DNA from: an uncultured Bacillaceae bacterium
GTDB lineage: Bacteria > Bacillota > Bacilli > Bacillales > Bacillaceae_L
Assembly (NCBI GenBank): GCA_947497585.1
Contig: CANMHG010000003.1
Coordinates: forward strand, 186,001 to 250,000
Direction: 5' to 3'
Length of the DNA stretch: 64,000 nt
Part shown: piece by piece, positions 27,261 to 36,944 of the stretch
Numbering within the stretch: position 1 is the stretch's first letter
Layout of the letters: the number at the start of each line of letters is the position of its first letter
The notes under the pieces: generated by a model
The model's input: the letters and a program-made list of their open reading frames with translations, nothing else
The model's database searches: none
Told to the model about the DNA's origin: nothing
Made by a program: the position numbers and the translations under genes

Positions 27261-28266
27261 ATTTGCTATCGTTGGTATGGGGCATATTGCTAGTAAGCAT
27301 ATTGATGCAATTGAAAAAGCAGAAGGTGCAGAGTTAGTTGCGATTTGTGATAATAACGCTGAACGTTTAAAAGAAGTCCCAACTGGGGTAAAGACTTATA
27401 CAGATTTATCAGTAATGTTAGAGGAAAATAACGACATTTCTGTTGTCAATATATGTGTGCCTTCTGGCCTACATGCACGTTTAACTAAAATTGTAGCAGA
27501 ACATAAACGCCATATTATCGTAGAAAAACCAATGTCACTTAAACTTGAAGATGCTGAGGAAATGATTAAAGTTGCTAAAGAAAACGAGGTTAAACTTGCG
27601 GTTGTTCACCCTAACCGTTTCCGCCCAGCGATTCAAAAGTTAAAAGAAAAAGTGGAGTCTGGTGTGTTTGGCAAACTGAGCCATGCTAATGCTACGGTAA
27701 GATGGAATCGTAACCAAGAGTATTATGATCAAGCTCCATGGCGTGGAACGAAAGAGTTTGATGGTGGGGTTTTAATGAACCAAGCCATTCATAACCTAGA
27801 TCTAATGTTATGGCTAATGGGGCCAGTTGAGTCTGTTCAATCAATGGTTGCAACTCGTTTACGTGATATTGAAACAGAAGACGTGGCCACTAGTGTTGTA
27901 CGCTTTAAAAATGGTGCACTTGGGGTTATTGAAGCTGCAACAACAATCTTCCCTAAAAACCTAGAAGAATCGATTTCGATATTTGGTGAAACGGCTTCGG
28001 TCAAAATTGGAGGTCGTAATGCGAACTATATTGAGACTTGGGAGATAGAGGGTGTTACAGATGAAGAAATAAATAGTACGGTTGAAGAAATAAAGGCTGA
28101 TCCATTTGGTAAGCCAGGGCATCAATGGATTATAGAAGATATGGTAGATGCAATCAAGGAAGACCGTGAACCAATTGTATCCGGTGAGGATGGAATGGCT
28201 CCAATTAAATTAATTTTAGCAATCATAGAATCATCTGAAAAAGGTACACAAATTACATTATCTTAA
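27253..28266 (+). CDS. Gfo/Idh/MocA oxidoreductase (WbpB-like)
   Basis: 337 aa. ATG at 27253 lies 10 nt after AAGGAGG and overlaps the wzz end. N-terminal Rossmann fold IVGMGHIASKH, then the family EKP motif (IVEKPMSLKLEDAEEM) and the C-terminal substrate domain (GGVLMNQAIHNLDLM). In the WbpB role it oxidises UDP-GlcNAcA at C3 using NAD+, feeding the aminotransferase at 25320; WbpB and WbpE work as a coupled pair. The role is assigned from the complete gene set around it. Confidence 0.85.
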   Translation: MIKFAIVGMGHIASKHIDAIEKAEGAELVAICDNNAERLKEVPTGVKTYTDLSVMLEENNDISVVNICVPSGLHARLTKIVAEHKRHIIVEKPMSLKLEDAEEMIKVAKENEVKLAVVHPNRFRPAIQKLKEKVESGVFGKLSHANATVRWNRNQEYYDQAPWRGTKEFDGGVLMNQAIHNLDLMLWLMGPVESVQSMVATRLRDIETEDVATSVVRFKNGALGVIEAATTIFPKNLEESISIFGETASVKIGGRNANYIETWEIEGVTDEEINSTVEEIKADPFGKPGHQWIIEDMVDAIKEDREPIVSGEDGMAPIKLILAIIESSEKGTQITLS

Positions 28267-28286
28267 AAACAGGAGTGAACGTACCA

Positions 28287-29600
28287 ATGAGTTTATTTGA
28301 ACAATTACAATCTAAAATTGAAAATAAAGAAGCAGTTATCGGGGTAGTAGGACTAGGTTATGTAGGTCTACCATTAGCTGTTGAAAAAGCAAAAGCGGGA
28401 TATAAAGTAATCGGTTTTGACGTTCAAGAAAGCCGTGTTGAGCAAGTAAATATGGGTATTAACTATATTGGCGATGTTGTAAATGAAGATTTAAGCCAAA
28501 TGATTAAAAGTGGTCAGCTTGTTGCAACAACTGATTATGCTCGTATTGCTGATGTTGATGCAGTAGCAATTTGTGTACCAACACCACTTGATATTTATCA
28601 ACAACCAGATACTTCTTATGTAAAAAGCTCTGCAACTGAAATTGCAAAGTATGCACATGAGGGAATGCTTGTTGTTTTAGAATCTACAACTTACCCTGGT
28701 ACTACTGAAGAAATCGTACGTCCAGCATTAGAAGCTAAAGGGTTAGTGACTGGTGAATCTGTATTCGTTGCCTACTCACCAGAGCGTGTAGATCCGGGTA
28801 ACAAACAATTTAAAACAAAAAATACACCAAAGGTTGTTGGTGGTATTACTGATAATTGTACAAAAGTGGCAGCATCTCTATATCGTAGTGTATTAGAGGG
28901 AGATGTACACGAAGTTTCAAGTCCAGCTGTAGCTGAAATGGAAAAAATCTTCGAAAACACTTTCCGTCATATTAACATTGCATTAGCTAACGAAATGGCA
29001 ATTCTTTGTGACAAGATGGGAATTGATGTATGGGAAGTAATCGATGCAGCTAAATCAAAGCCTTATGGATTCATGGCATTTTACCCAGGTCCTGGTCTAG
29101 GCGGTCACTGTATTCCAATCGATCCATTCTACTTAACATGGAAAGCACGTGAATATAACTACCACACTCGTTTAATCGAGCTTGCTGGAGAAATTAACAA
29201 TGGTATGCCTGAGTTTGTAGTAAACCGTGCAATGCACATCTTAAACGAAGATGGCAAAGCATTACGTGGTGCAAAAATTACACTACTAGGTGTAGCTTAT
29301 AAGAAAGATATTGATGATGTAAGGGAGTCCCCGGTGTTAAACATCCTTGATATTTTAGATAAACAAGGTGCTGAATTCTCAGTAGTAGATCCTTATGTTA
29401 CATCATTCCGTTCTTGCAACCGTGTTGTAGAAACAGTTGAACTAACTGAAGAACTTCTGAAAAACTCAGATCTAGTGATGGTAACAACTGACCACTCTGA
29501 TTTTGATTATGAATTAATCGCAAAGCATAGCGCGGTGATTTTTGATACACGTAATGCATTAAAAGGTGTAGAAAAACCAAACAAATACATTAAATTGTAA
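28287..29600 (+). CDS. UDP-N-acetylglucosamine 6-dehydrogenase (WbpA-like)
   Basis: 437 aa. ATG at 28287 is preferred (AGGAG at 28271-28275); the GTG at 28275 overlaps that SD. UDP-glucose/GDP-mannose dehydrogenase family: N-terminal GVVGLGYVGLPLA, catalytic Cys275 in GGHCIPIDPFYL, C-terminal GVAYKKDIDDVRESP. It oxidises the C6 hydroxyl to the uronic acid with 2 NAD+. UDP-GlcNAc as substrate fits the pathway here (first step to UDP-ManNAc3NAcA); UDP-ManNAc is the alternative. Confidence 0.9.
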   Translation: MSLFEQLQSKIENKEAVIGVVGLGYVGLPLAVEKAKAGYKVIGFDVQESRVEQVNMGINYIGDVVNEDLSQMIKSGQLVATTDYARIADVDAVAICVPTPLDIYQQPDTSYVKSSATEIAKYAHEGMLVVLESTTYPGTTEEIVRPALEAKGLVTGESVFVAYSPERVDPGNKQFKTKNTPKVVGGITDNCTKVAASLYRSVLEGDVHEVSSPAVAEMEKIFENTFRHINIALANEMAILCDKMGIDVWEVIDAAKSKPYGFMAFYPGPGLGGHCIPIDPFYLTWKAREYNYHTRLIELAGEINNGMPEFVVNRAMHILNEDGKALRGAKITLLGVAYKKDIDDVRESPVLNILDILDKQGAEFSVVDPYVTSFRSCNRVVETVELTEELLKNSDLVMVTTDHSDFDYELIAKHSAVIFDTRNALKGVEKPNKYIKL

Positions 29601-29618
29601 TAACAAGGGAGAATTTTA

Positions 29619-30350
29619 ATGAACTTTATTGATTCAAGCGTAACCCTAGATGATTCCGTACAAGTAGGTTATTTTACAGTCATTGAAAAAGATGCAAAGA
29701 TCGGAAAAAATGTCATCATTGGTAACCGAGTGACCATTCATGAAGGAACGGTTGTTGGTGACAACACGACAATCGCTGATGGTGCAGTACTCGGAAAACC
29801 GCCAAAGCCGGCTAAAACAAGTACAGTTAAGCTATCAGGAGATATTCCAGCTTTACAATTAGGTGAAGATGTAACGGTTGGTGCTAACTGTGTAATTTAT
29901 CGTGGAGCAACAATCGGTGCAAATACTTTAATTGCTGACTTAGCTAGTGTTCGTGAAAATGTTAACATTGGCGACTATGTCATAGTTGGACGCGGTGTAA
30001 CTGTAGAGAATTACGTAAACATCGGTACAAGAACAAAAATTCAATCAAATTCATATATAACTGCATATACAACACTTGAGGAACATGTCTTTATCGCACC
30101 TTGTGTAACAACAACAAACGATAATTTTATGGGAAGAACAGAAGAGCGCTTTGATAAAATTAAAGGTGCAATTGTAAAGCGTGGCGCACGTGTTGGTGGA
30201 GCTTCCATCATTCTTCCTGGAATTACGATTGCTGAAGAAACATTTGTTGCAGCTGGTGCTCTTGTAACAAAAGACACAGAACCAAAAACAGTGGTGAAGG
30301 GGATTCCTGCAAAGTTCAGTAAGAATGTAGACGAGCGGGAGTTGTTGTAG
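29619..30350 (+). CDS. Left-handed beta-helix N-acetyltransferase (WbpD-like)
   Basis: 243 aa made of hexapeptide repeats ([I/V]G..[V/I] rungs from ~15 to ~205), interrupted by the loop GKPPKPAKTS and ending GIPAKF. WbpD-type enzymes acetylate the 3-amino group of UDP-GlcNAc3NA using acetyl-CoA. ATG follows AGGGAGAA. The gene lies between the 6-dehydrogenase and flippase genes, with close spacing. Confidence 0.83.
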   Translation: MNFIDSSVTLDDSVQVGYFTVIEKDAKIGKNVIIGNRVTIHEGTVVGDNTTIADGAVLGKPPKPAKTSTVKLSGDIPALQLGEDVTVGANCVIYRGATIGANTLIADLASVRENVNIGDYVIVGRGVTVENYVNIGTRTKIQSNSYITAYTTLEEHVFIAPCVTTTNDNFMGRTEERFDKIKGAIVKRGARVGGASIILPGITIAEETFVAAGALVTKDTEPKTVVKGIPAKFSKNVDERELL

Positions 30351-30351
30351 G

Positions 30352-31782
30352 TTGCTAGCTCAGTTAAAACGATTAGGAGGGGATTCCCTCCTTTATGCGT
30401 TAATGAATGTAGGTACAAAGCTGATCGCTTTTATCATGTTGCCGATCTATACACATTACCTGCCAAATCCGGCGGAATACGGTGTACTAGATTACTTAGA
30501 CCGTATTACTGCGATGTTAACTTTTTTAGTTATCTTTGGTACTGACTCTGCGTTGGCGTTCTACTACTTTGATACGAAGGACGAAGCGAAGCGGAAGAGA
30601 TATGTTCAGAACGTTATGCTCTTTAGATTAGGAATAGTTGCAGTGTGTTTCTTAGCTATCCTAGTTGGAGGGCAATGGTTATCTAACGTTTTATTAGATA
30701 ATCCGAACTACGCACATTTTCTGTATTTAAGCATAGGTATTTTGCTTTTAGACACGGTCGTCGCACTTATATTGACAGTGTTACGTTATGAATTTAAGAC
30801 ATTAAAAGTAGTTATTTATACAGTATTAAAAATGCTTTTAGTTGCTGTGCTATCCTATGCGATTCTACGATACTTTTTAACATCAGTTGAAGGGATTTTA
30901 ATCGGAAGAATTATTAGTGCAGTTGTTGTTCTCTTGTTAATAAGTAAGTATCTATTCTCATATCTTCGTTTTTCAATTGATAAGCAGGTTTTAAAAGAAA
31001 TCCTGAAATACGCTGCACCACTTGTCCCTGCTTCGATTGCATTTTGGGTCATTGTAAATGCGAATGTATTTTTCTTAAAAGAGTTCACATCATTCACAGA
31101 GGTCGGCATTTACGGAACGGCTATGAAATTTGCAGCACTTATTACTCTTCTAACAAGCGGTGTTCAAATGGCATGGAGACCTTACTCAATGTCGTTAAAA
31201 GATAAAAAGGGTAGTGAGCATGTTTTTTCTAAACTGTACATGGCGATTTTATTACTTGGGACAGTAGGGGTATTATTTGTTGCTACAATTATGCCATGGG
31301 TCATCAAGTTATTAGACCAAAACTATTATGAGGCCTATAAATATGTTGCTCCAATCGCTGCTGTAACATTTTTGAATTTCTTTTACATGATTATTTCAGT
31401 GGGCATATTCTTCTCGAAACAAACGAAGTATATATCAATTGCATTTGGAATTGCGGCTATTATTAACGTTGGATTGAATTTAGTTCTAATCCCCTTATAC
31501 GCCATTTGGGGTACAGTTGCAGCCTATTTACTATCTTATATTGTTGCTATAATACTAATCTTTTTCAAAAGCCAAAAAGCATATTATGTCCCTGTGTCAT
31601 TTTTTAAAATGGCATTTTTGTTTAGTAATATGCTACTTGCTGTGTTTGCGATTATTTACATTCAAGAAAGTAGCTTACCAGGCATTTATATCCTAGCGGC
31701 ATGGGGGTATTTCATTGTGATAACTGTCGTGAGTCGAGTTGATCGTGATTTCCGTAAAAAGCCTGTAACCGCTGAAACTTAA
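30352..31782 (+). CDS. Wzx-type polysaccharide flippase
   Basis: 476 aa, about 12-14 membrane segments, MATE-like polysaccharide biosynthesis family: N-terminal GGDSLLYALMNVGTKLIAF-type opening, then GTDSALAFYYFDTKDEAKR. It flips the undecaprenyl-linked repeat unit outward. The start is TTG at 30352, one base after the previous stop (weak SD CGGGAG). Pairing with Wzy and Wzz shows this is a Wzx/Wzy-dependent cluster rather than an ABC-exported polymer. Confidence 0.87.
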   Translation: MLAQLKRLGGDSLLYALMNVGTKLIAFIMLPIYTHYLPNPAEYGVLDYLDRITAMLTFLVIFGTDSALAFYYFDTKDEAKRKRYVQNVMLFRLGIVAVCFLAILVGGQWLSNVLLDNPNYAHFLYLSIGILLLDTVVALILTVLRYEFKTLKVVIYTVLKMLLVAVLSYAILRYFLTSVEGILIGRIISAVVVLLLISKYLFSYLRFSIDKQVLKEILKYAAPLVPASIAFWVIVNANVFFLKEFTSFTEVGIYGTAMKFAALITLLTSGVQMAWRPYSMSLKDKKGSEHVFSKLYMAILLLGTVGVLFVATIMPWVIKLLDQNYYEAYKYVAPIAAVTFLNFFYMIISVGIFFSKQTKYISIAFGIAAIINVGLNLVLIPLYAIWGTVAAYLLSYIVAIILIFFKSQKAYYVPVSFFKMAFLFSNMLLAVFAIIYIQESSLPGIYILAAWGYFIVITVVSRVDRDFRKKPVTAET

Positions 31783-31800
31783 AAGATAAAGGTGATGTAA

Positions 31801-33384
31801 TTGAACGGTACAAAAATCTTACTTCAAAATGAACAACGTTGGAAACAAGGCACCCGTGGTGATGCTACATTTTATTTCAGTGGATATATCTATATAGGTA
31901 ATACTTTGTATACCAACCATACAATCACTGATTACCTTTCACAGGTCGAATTTACTGAAAAACTCATTACCGATTGGTCTGGAGAATTTGCAGTAATTTA
32001 TCAAACTTCTAACTATACGTTTGCAGCATGTGACCGAAAAAGAAGTATTCCTTTGTTTTATTATAAAAAAGGGGATGAAGTGGTTGTAACGGATAGGTTG
32101 GTTGATGAAACCCAAGGCACTTCATTGAACCGTACTTCAGCTGTAGAATTTCTCCTTACAGGATTTGTAGCGAACGATCGAACATTGTTTGACGATGTTT
32201 TTCAAATAGAAGCGGGGCAATCAATTATAATTCGCCAAGATAAAATAGAAAAGTTACAATACTACCGTTATTATCACAATCCTGAAAACATGGATATCGA
32301 AACGGGTGTTGAAGAGTTAACAAAAAGCTTTCACAACGTATTTCAAAAGCTCTATGACAGAGTGAAAGATAAGCATGTAATGATTCCATTAAGTGGTGGC
32401 TATGATTCACGGATTATTGCACTGCTTTTAAAAGAATATGGTGTAAAAAGTGTTGAAGGCTTTACCTACGGTCGTCCAGGTAATCAAGAAGCAAAAAAAA
32501 GCAAAGAAATTGCAGATAAACTTGGGATTCCATGGACCTTTATCCCTTATTCTAGAGAGGATTGGCAACGCTGGTATCACTCAAGTGATTGGAAAAACTA
32601 TCTTCAGTTTGCTACTAATGCCTCATCAATGGCCCATTTACAGGATTGGCCGGCCGTTACAGAGATTATTAAAAAGGCAGATAAGGATTATGTGTTTATG
32701 CCTGGACATTCAGGCGATTTTATAGCAGGAAGTCACTTATCCTATGAAATCATCCAAGACAAATCTTATACTCTCGATGATGTAGTTGAGCAAATCATGA
32801 AAAAGCATCATAGACTATGGGAGACAAGTAATCAGGCAGCTGTGTCGGATGTGATCAATGAAATTAAGTCTTCTCTTAAAGGGTTAGATTATGATAATAA
32901 GGAACAAGCAAGTGCTTTATTTGAATATTGGGATTGGAAAGAAAGACAAGCGAAATTCATCATTAACTCTTTACGGGTGTATGAGTATTACAATCAAGAG
33001 TGGGAGATTCCATTATGGGATGATGAGCTAATGAATTTCTTCCTAAAGGTGCCAACTGAATATCGTTTCAAGAAATATTTATACGATATGACGTTACATC
33101 ACATGTATCCTACCTTTTTTGAGAAACCTATACAAAAAAGTGGAATTGCTACTTCCTTGAAAAACAAGTATGGAGCCCTCTACCCAATCCTAAAGAAGGC
33201 TTATAATAAAAAACGGGTTTACCAGCAGTATTACAAAGATCCAATGGAGTGGTTTGGGATCTATGGTGGATATGTCAACTATCTTCGAAATATATCCTTT
33301 AAATACGAAAAGGTAAGGTTCGAGAATCCTTATAATATTAATTCATTTTTAGCAAAAGATTATATTCACAACTTGAAAGGATGA
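31801..33384 (+). CDS. Asparagine-synthase-like amidotransferase without Cys1
   Basis: 527 aa. TTG start with AAAGGTGAT. An N-terminal glutaminase-like fold (~1-150) is followed by an AsnB synthetase domain with the PP-loop PLSGGYDSR at ~200 and GHSGDFIAGS. The N-terminus reads Met-Asn-Gly, so the Cys1 nucleophile of glutamine-using AsnB is missing and ammonia probably comes another way. In Pseudomonas O-antigen clusters AsnB-like proteins (WbpS) amidate uronic acids. Here it may turn the carboxylate of a ManNAc3NAcA-type residue into an amide. That role is inferred. Confidence 0.8.
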   Translation: MNGTKILLQNEQRWKQGTRGDATFYFSGYIYIGNTLYTNHTITDYLSQVEFTEKLITDWSGEFAVIYQTSNYTFAACDRKRSIPLFYYKKGDEVVVTDRLVDETQGTSLNRTSAVEFLLTGFVANDRTLFDDVFQIEAGQSIIIRQDKIEKLQYYRYYHNPENMDIETGVEELTKSFHNVFQKLYDRVKDKHVMIPLSGGYDSRIIALLLKEYGVKSVEGFTYGRPGNQEAKKSKEIADKLGIPWTFIPYSREDWQRWYHSSDWKNYLQFATNASSMAHLQDWPAVTEIIKKADKDYVFMPGHSGDFIAGSHLSYEIIQDKSYTLDDVVEQIMKKHHRLWETSNQAAVSDVINEIKSSLKGLDYDNKEQASALFEYWDWKERQAKFIINSLRVYEYYNQEWEIPLWDDELMNFFLKVPTEYRFKKYLYDMTLHHMYPTFFEKPIQKSGIATSLKNKYGALYPILKKAYNKKRVYQQYYKDPMEWFGIYGGYVNYLRNISFKYEKVRFENPYNINSFLAKDYIHNLKG

Positions 33385-33389
33385 ATGTA

Positions 33390-34445
33390 ATGAAATTCAT
33401 TACGGTTTTAGGTGCAAGACCTCAATTTATTAAAGCAGCTCCTGTTTCTCGTGAACTACGTAAAGAGCATGAAGAGCTGATTATTCATACTGGTCAACAC
33501 TATGATGCAAATATGTCAGACATCTTCTTTGAAGAATTACATATCCCAAAACCTGATTTCCACCTTGGTGTAGGTTCAGGATCGCACGGGAAGCAAACTG
33601 GCGATATGTTAGCTCAGATTGAGGAAATCTTACTAGCAGAAAAGCCAGATTATCTTCTTGTGTATGGTGATACGAACTCAACATTGGCAGGTGCTCTTGC
33701 GGCTGCTAAGTTACACATCCCAGTTGTTCACATTGAAGCTGGTTTACGAAGCTTTAATAAAAAAATGCCAGAAGAAATCAATCGTATTATGACAGACCAT
33801 GTTTCAGAGTATTTATTCTGTCCAACGGACACGGCGATTGAAAACCTTACGAATGAAAACATTACTCACAATGTGATCAACGTTGGAGATGTAATGTATG
33901 ACGCTGTTGTTTATAATAAAAAACTTGCTAATGAAGGTTCTGAAATTTTAGCAAAGCATGGTGTAGAGTCAAAGCAATATCATTTAATTACAATTCACCG
34001 TGCCGAAAATACAGATGATGAGCAAAAAATTAACAATATTTTAGAAGCATTTAGCAAAATTGACGAGCTTAAAGTTTGGCCAATTCATCCACGTACAAAA
34101 CATAAGCTTGAAAGCTATGGATTAAAACTAGATGAAATAGCTAACTTAAAAGTTATCGAGCCAGTTGGCTATTTAGATATGCTTACACTTGAGAGCAATG
34201 CCAAAAAAATCATTACAGATTCAGGTGGCGTTCAAAAAGAAGCTTACTTTATGGAAGTTCCATGTGTCACTGTTCGTGAGCAAACAGAATGGGTGGAAAC
34301 ACTAGAAGGTGAAGCAAATATCCTTGTCGGCACAGATGTTGATAAAATTATTGAAGCTGTAAATAAAGAGGTTTCTCCTTCTTACAAATTAGTTTTCGGA
34401 GATGGAAATGCGTCCCGAAAAATTGTAGAAGCTATCCGAAAATAA
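33390..34445 (+). CDS. UDP-N-acetylglucosamine 2-epimerase family (WbpI-like)
   Basis: 351 aa. ATG at 33390 is 8 nt after AAAGGATG; ATG 33381 overlaps the SD. Family signatures: LGARPQFIKAAPV, TGQHYDANMSDIFFEEL, YGDTNSTLAGALAA, HIEAGLRSF, TDSGGVQKEA. It inverts C2. In this operon the likely substrate is UDP-GlcNAc3NAcA, giving UDP-ManNAc3NAcA, the last step of the WbpA-B-E-D-I route. Plain UDP-GlcNAc epimerisation (MnaA) is the alternative and cannot be excluded from sequence alone. Confidence 0.85.
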   Translation: MKFITVLGARPQFIKAAPVSRELRKEHEELIIHTGQHYDANMSDIFFEELHIPKPDFHLGVGSGSHGKQTGDMLAQIEEILLAEKPDYLLVYGDTNSTLAGALAAAKLHIPVVHIEAGLRSFNKKMPEEINRIMTDHVSEYLFCPTDTAIENLTNENITHNVINVGDVMYDAVVYNKKLANEGSEILAKHGVESKQYHLITIHRAENTDDEQKINNILEAFSKIDELKVWPIHPRTKHKLESYGLKLDEIANLKVIEPVGYLDMLTLESNAKKIITDSGGVQKEAYFMEVPCVTVREQTEWVETLEGEANILVGTDVDKIIEAVNKEVSPSYKLVFGDGNASRKIVEAIRK

Positions 34446-34459
34446 GCTAGGTGATGACT

Positions 34460-35830
34460 ATGCTTTATATCTTAATCTGGTTTATCGTATTGATGACTTC
34501 CGTGATACTCTTTAAAAAAGTATCTGGAAGTCTCTCTATACTAAAACCGAATTTAAACTCAATTATTTTCTATTATTCCTTATTGGTCTCATCATTTATT
34601 GGGCCAATCTTTATTGTCTTAGGTAAGGACAATTACTATATGATCAATAAACTAGCACACGAGCAATATCGTGTGATTGGTTTCTTAGTTATTTGTTTTG
34701 TCATGGTGTTTTTACCATTAACAATGTACATCTTAAGTAAATTGATAGGCTTTAATGCAAAACATGAATTTAATGACTACTTAAAAAAGCCGGTTGAGCC
34801 GACTTTTGGAGTTAGGACAGAATTTTACTTTTTCTTTGCGACCCTATCAATCATTAGTATGTTAGCCGTTGCTTATACCATGTTAAAAACAAATCAAATT
34901 CCACTTTTAGAACTACTAAAAGGTAATACAGCAGAACTAGCAAAGCTACGTATCGAAGCAGCACGGAATTTCACAGGCAATGTACTTGTTCGTAACATTT
35001 TTGCTATTGCCCTTACACCACTTTTATCTTTAATTGCTTATGTATATAGTGTAAAAACAGAACATTTTAAATGGAAGATATTATTTCTAGGCTTGTTTGG
35101 TTGCTCAGTTTTGATTAGTGTATACGACCTTGCGAAATCGCCGATTTTCTTTTATGTCATTATGTTCTTGTTAGTAAGTATTTATATTGGAAAAACGAAA
35201 TTTACACCGATGAAAGTGTTTATAATTGGTTCTTTGGCAACTGCTTTACTACTAATTATGTATGTTTTTATTCAAGGTGTTACAAATATAGAATCATATT
35301 TATCAATCTCAACTGGTCCAATTGGCCGTCTAATTTTTGCGCAGATTTCACCTACCTTCCTCCATCTAAATATCTTTGGAGAATCTCTACCGTTTTTACA
35401 GGGGAGAAGCTTACCAGGAATGTTAGTTGGCTTATTTGATGTCGAACAGGTTCGATCAGCAAGATTAGTAATGGAGCAGGCGTTCCCACAACGTGTTGCA
35501 GATGGTACAGGCGGAGTGTTAAATACCCTGTATGTTGCGGAAGCTTACGCAAACTTTGGATATGTAGGAATTGTAATGGCGACCATTTACATTGGCCTGG
35601 TCATTCAAGCTGTTTATATCGCGTTTTTAAGACTACCTAAAAACCCAGTGTTTGTTAGTTTATTTATATATTTTTCAATCAATTTACCTCGTACATTAGT
35701 TGGCGGGTTTGCAGACTTTTTATTTAATCCAATCTGGTTTATTCTAATCGTCCTATTTACAGGAATGCTATTATTTATTCGTTTCCGACTAGATTTAACA
35801 GCTTATTTTAAAAGAGTTAGGGAGAATTAA
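34460..35830 (+). CDS. Wzy-type polysaccharide polymerase
   Basis: 456 aa, about 10-12 membrane segments with large loops; the opening (LYILIWFIVLMTSVILF) and the periplasmic-side loop with R residues (GRLIFAQISPTFLH ... LPFLQGRSLPGML) fit O-antigen polymerase-like proteins, which are poorly conserved. ATG at 34460 is 6 nt after AGGTG. It would link lipid-carried repeat units outside the membrane. Identification rests on topology and position beside wzx and wzz. Confidence 0.75.
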   Translation: MLYILIWFIVLMTSVILFKKVSGSLSILKPNLNSIIFYYSLLVSSFIGPIFIVLGKDNYYMINKLAHEQYRVIGFLVICFVMVFLPLTMYILSKLIGFNAKHEFNDYLKKPVEPTFGVRTEFYFFFATLSIISMLAVAYTMLKTNQIPLLELLKGNTAELAKLRIEAARNFTGNVLVRNIFAIALTPLLSLIAYVYSVKTEHFKWKILFLGLFGCSVLISVYDLAKSPIFFYVIMFLLVSIYIGKTKFTPMKVFIIGSLATALLLIMYVFIQGVTNIESYLSISTGPIGRLIFAQISPTFLHLNIFGESLPFLQGRSLPGMLVGLFDVEQVRSARLVMEQAFPQRVADGTGGVLNTLYVAEAYANFGYVGIVMATIYIGLVIQAVYIAFLRLPKNPVFVSLFIYFSINLPRTLVGGFADFLFNPIWFILIVLFTGMLLFIRFRLDLTAYFKRVREN

Positions 35831-35831
35831 T

Positions 35832-36944
35832 ATGAAAAAAGTTCTCGTATATTATCCATTTCAGTTAGCTGAAAATGCAAATAGTGGTTCAAAGGTTCGC
35901 CCGCATGAAATGCTTAAAGCATTCAAGCAATGGGGCGAAAAGGAAAGGGTTGAAATCATTTGCATACATGGAAATACTGTTGAGAGAGAGAAGCAATTCA
36001 AGCAACTTTCTCAACAGGGTGTTTTGGATGAATTGTGGTTTTGTTATATGGAAAATCAAACAATTCCACTGTGGTTAACTGACCCGGGTCATAAACCTGC
36101 CAGACCGTTTGTCGACCGAGAGATTCTATCCTTTTTAAAAAGAAAAAAAGTACCTGTTGGTATTTTTTATAGAGATGTCTATTGGAAATTCGATGAGCTT
36201 TATCCTCTAAAAGGCATTAAAAAGTTCATAATGAAATCCATCTATCGATTTGAAGAAAAGTTTTATGAAAAATACATGGATACCATCTTTTTACCAAGTG
36301 ATGAGATGGGGGCTTATGTAGATATTAATCGCCCGATGACTGAACTGCCACCTGGGGGTAAGAATACTGGGGAGTATCATAATTATGCCTCAAAAAAACC
36401 TTACCAAGGCCTATATGTAGGTGGAATCAATAATGAGGATTATGGCCTCTATCTATTATTAGATGCAATCGAAAAAGTAAACCAGTCTGAACAACTTTGT
36501 AACCTGACTGTAGTATGTCGTGAAGATGAGTATCAATCATTGCCACAAGACAAGCGGAGCCGAATAGAACAGTTGAAAGTTACTGTTAAGCATATTAGTG
36601 GGGCAAAGTTGGATGACTTATATAAGGAAATGGATTTTGCATTTATTCCGCGCTACCGCAATGAATATTACGATTTTTCAGTCCCTGTTAAGCTAGTTGA
36701 ATACTTATCTGCAGGATTGCCAATTGTGGCAACAGACTGTACATCTCAAAAGAACTTCATAGAATCCGGCCAGTATGGAACTATTTGTAAGGATGAGAAA
36801 GAGTCTATGGCAGAAGCCATCAACAATATGATTACTAACAAAGAACAGTATGCCAAAAATATAAAAGAAACATTCATGGAGAAACATTCTTGGCTTGCTC
36901 GAGTTGAAAAAGTGAAAAACACGCTTATCAAGGAGGTACTATGA
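35832..36944 (+). CDS. Glycosyltransferase (GT4-like, GT-B fold)
   Basis: 370 aa, cytoplasmic. The N-terminal half is unusual (VLVYYPFQLAENANSGSKVRPHEML) but the C-terminal half has the retaining GT-B pattern: LYVGGINNEDYGLYLLLDAIEKV, then VPVKLVEYLSAGLPIVATDC with the Glu of the E-x7-E type motif. ATG one base after the wzy stop, SD AGGGAGAA. It adds one sugar of the repeat unit; the donor is unknown. It overlaps the next gene by ATGA. Confidence 0.75.
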   Translation: MKKVLVYYPFQLAENANSGSKVRPHEMLKAFKQWGEKERVEIICIHGNTVEREKQFKQLSQQGVLDELWFCYMENQTIPLWLTDPGHKPARPFVDREILSFLKRKKVPVGIFYRDVYWKFDELYPLKGIKKFIMKSIYRFEEKFYEKYMDTIFLPSDEMGAYVDINRPMTELPPGGKNTGEYHNYASKKPYQGLYVGGINNEDYGLYLLLDAIEKVNQSEQLCNLTVVCREDEYQSLPQDKRSRIEQLKVTVKHISGAKLDDLYKEMDFAFIPRYRNEYYDFSVPVKLVEYLSAGLPIVATDCTSQKNFIESGQYGTICKDEKESMAEAINNMITNKEQYAKNIKETFMEKHSWLARVEKVKNTLIKEVL

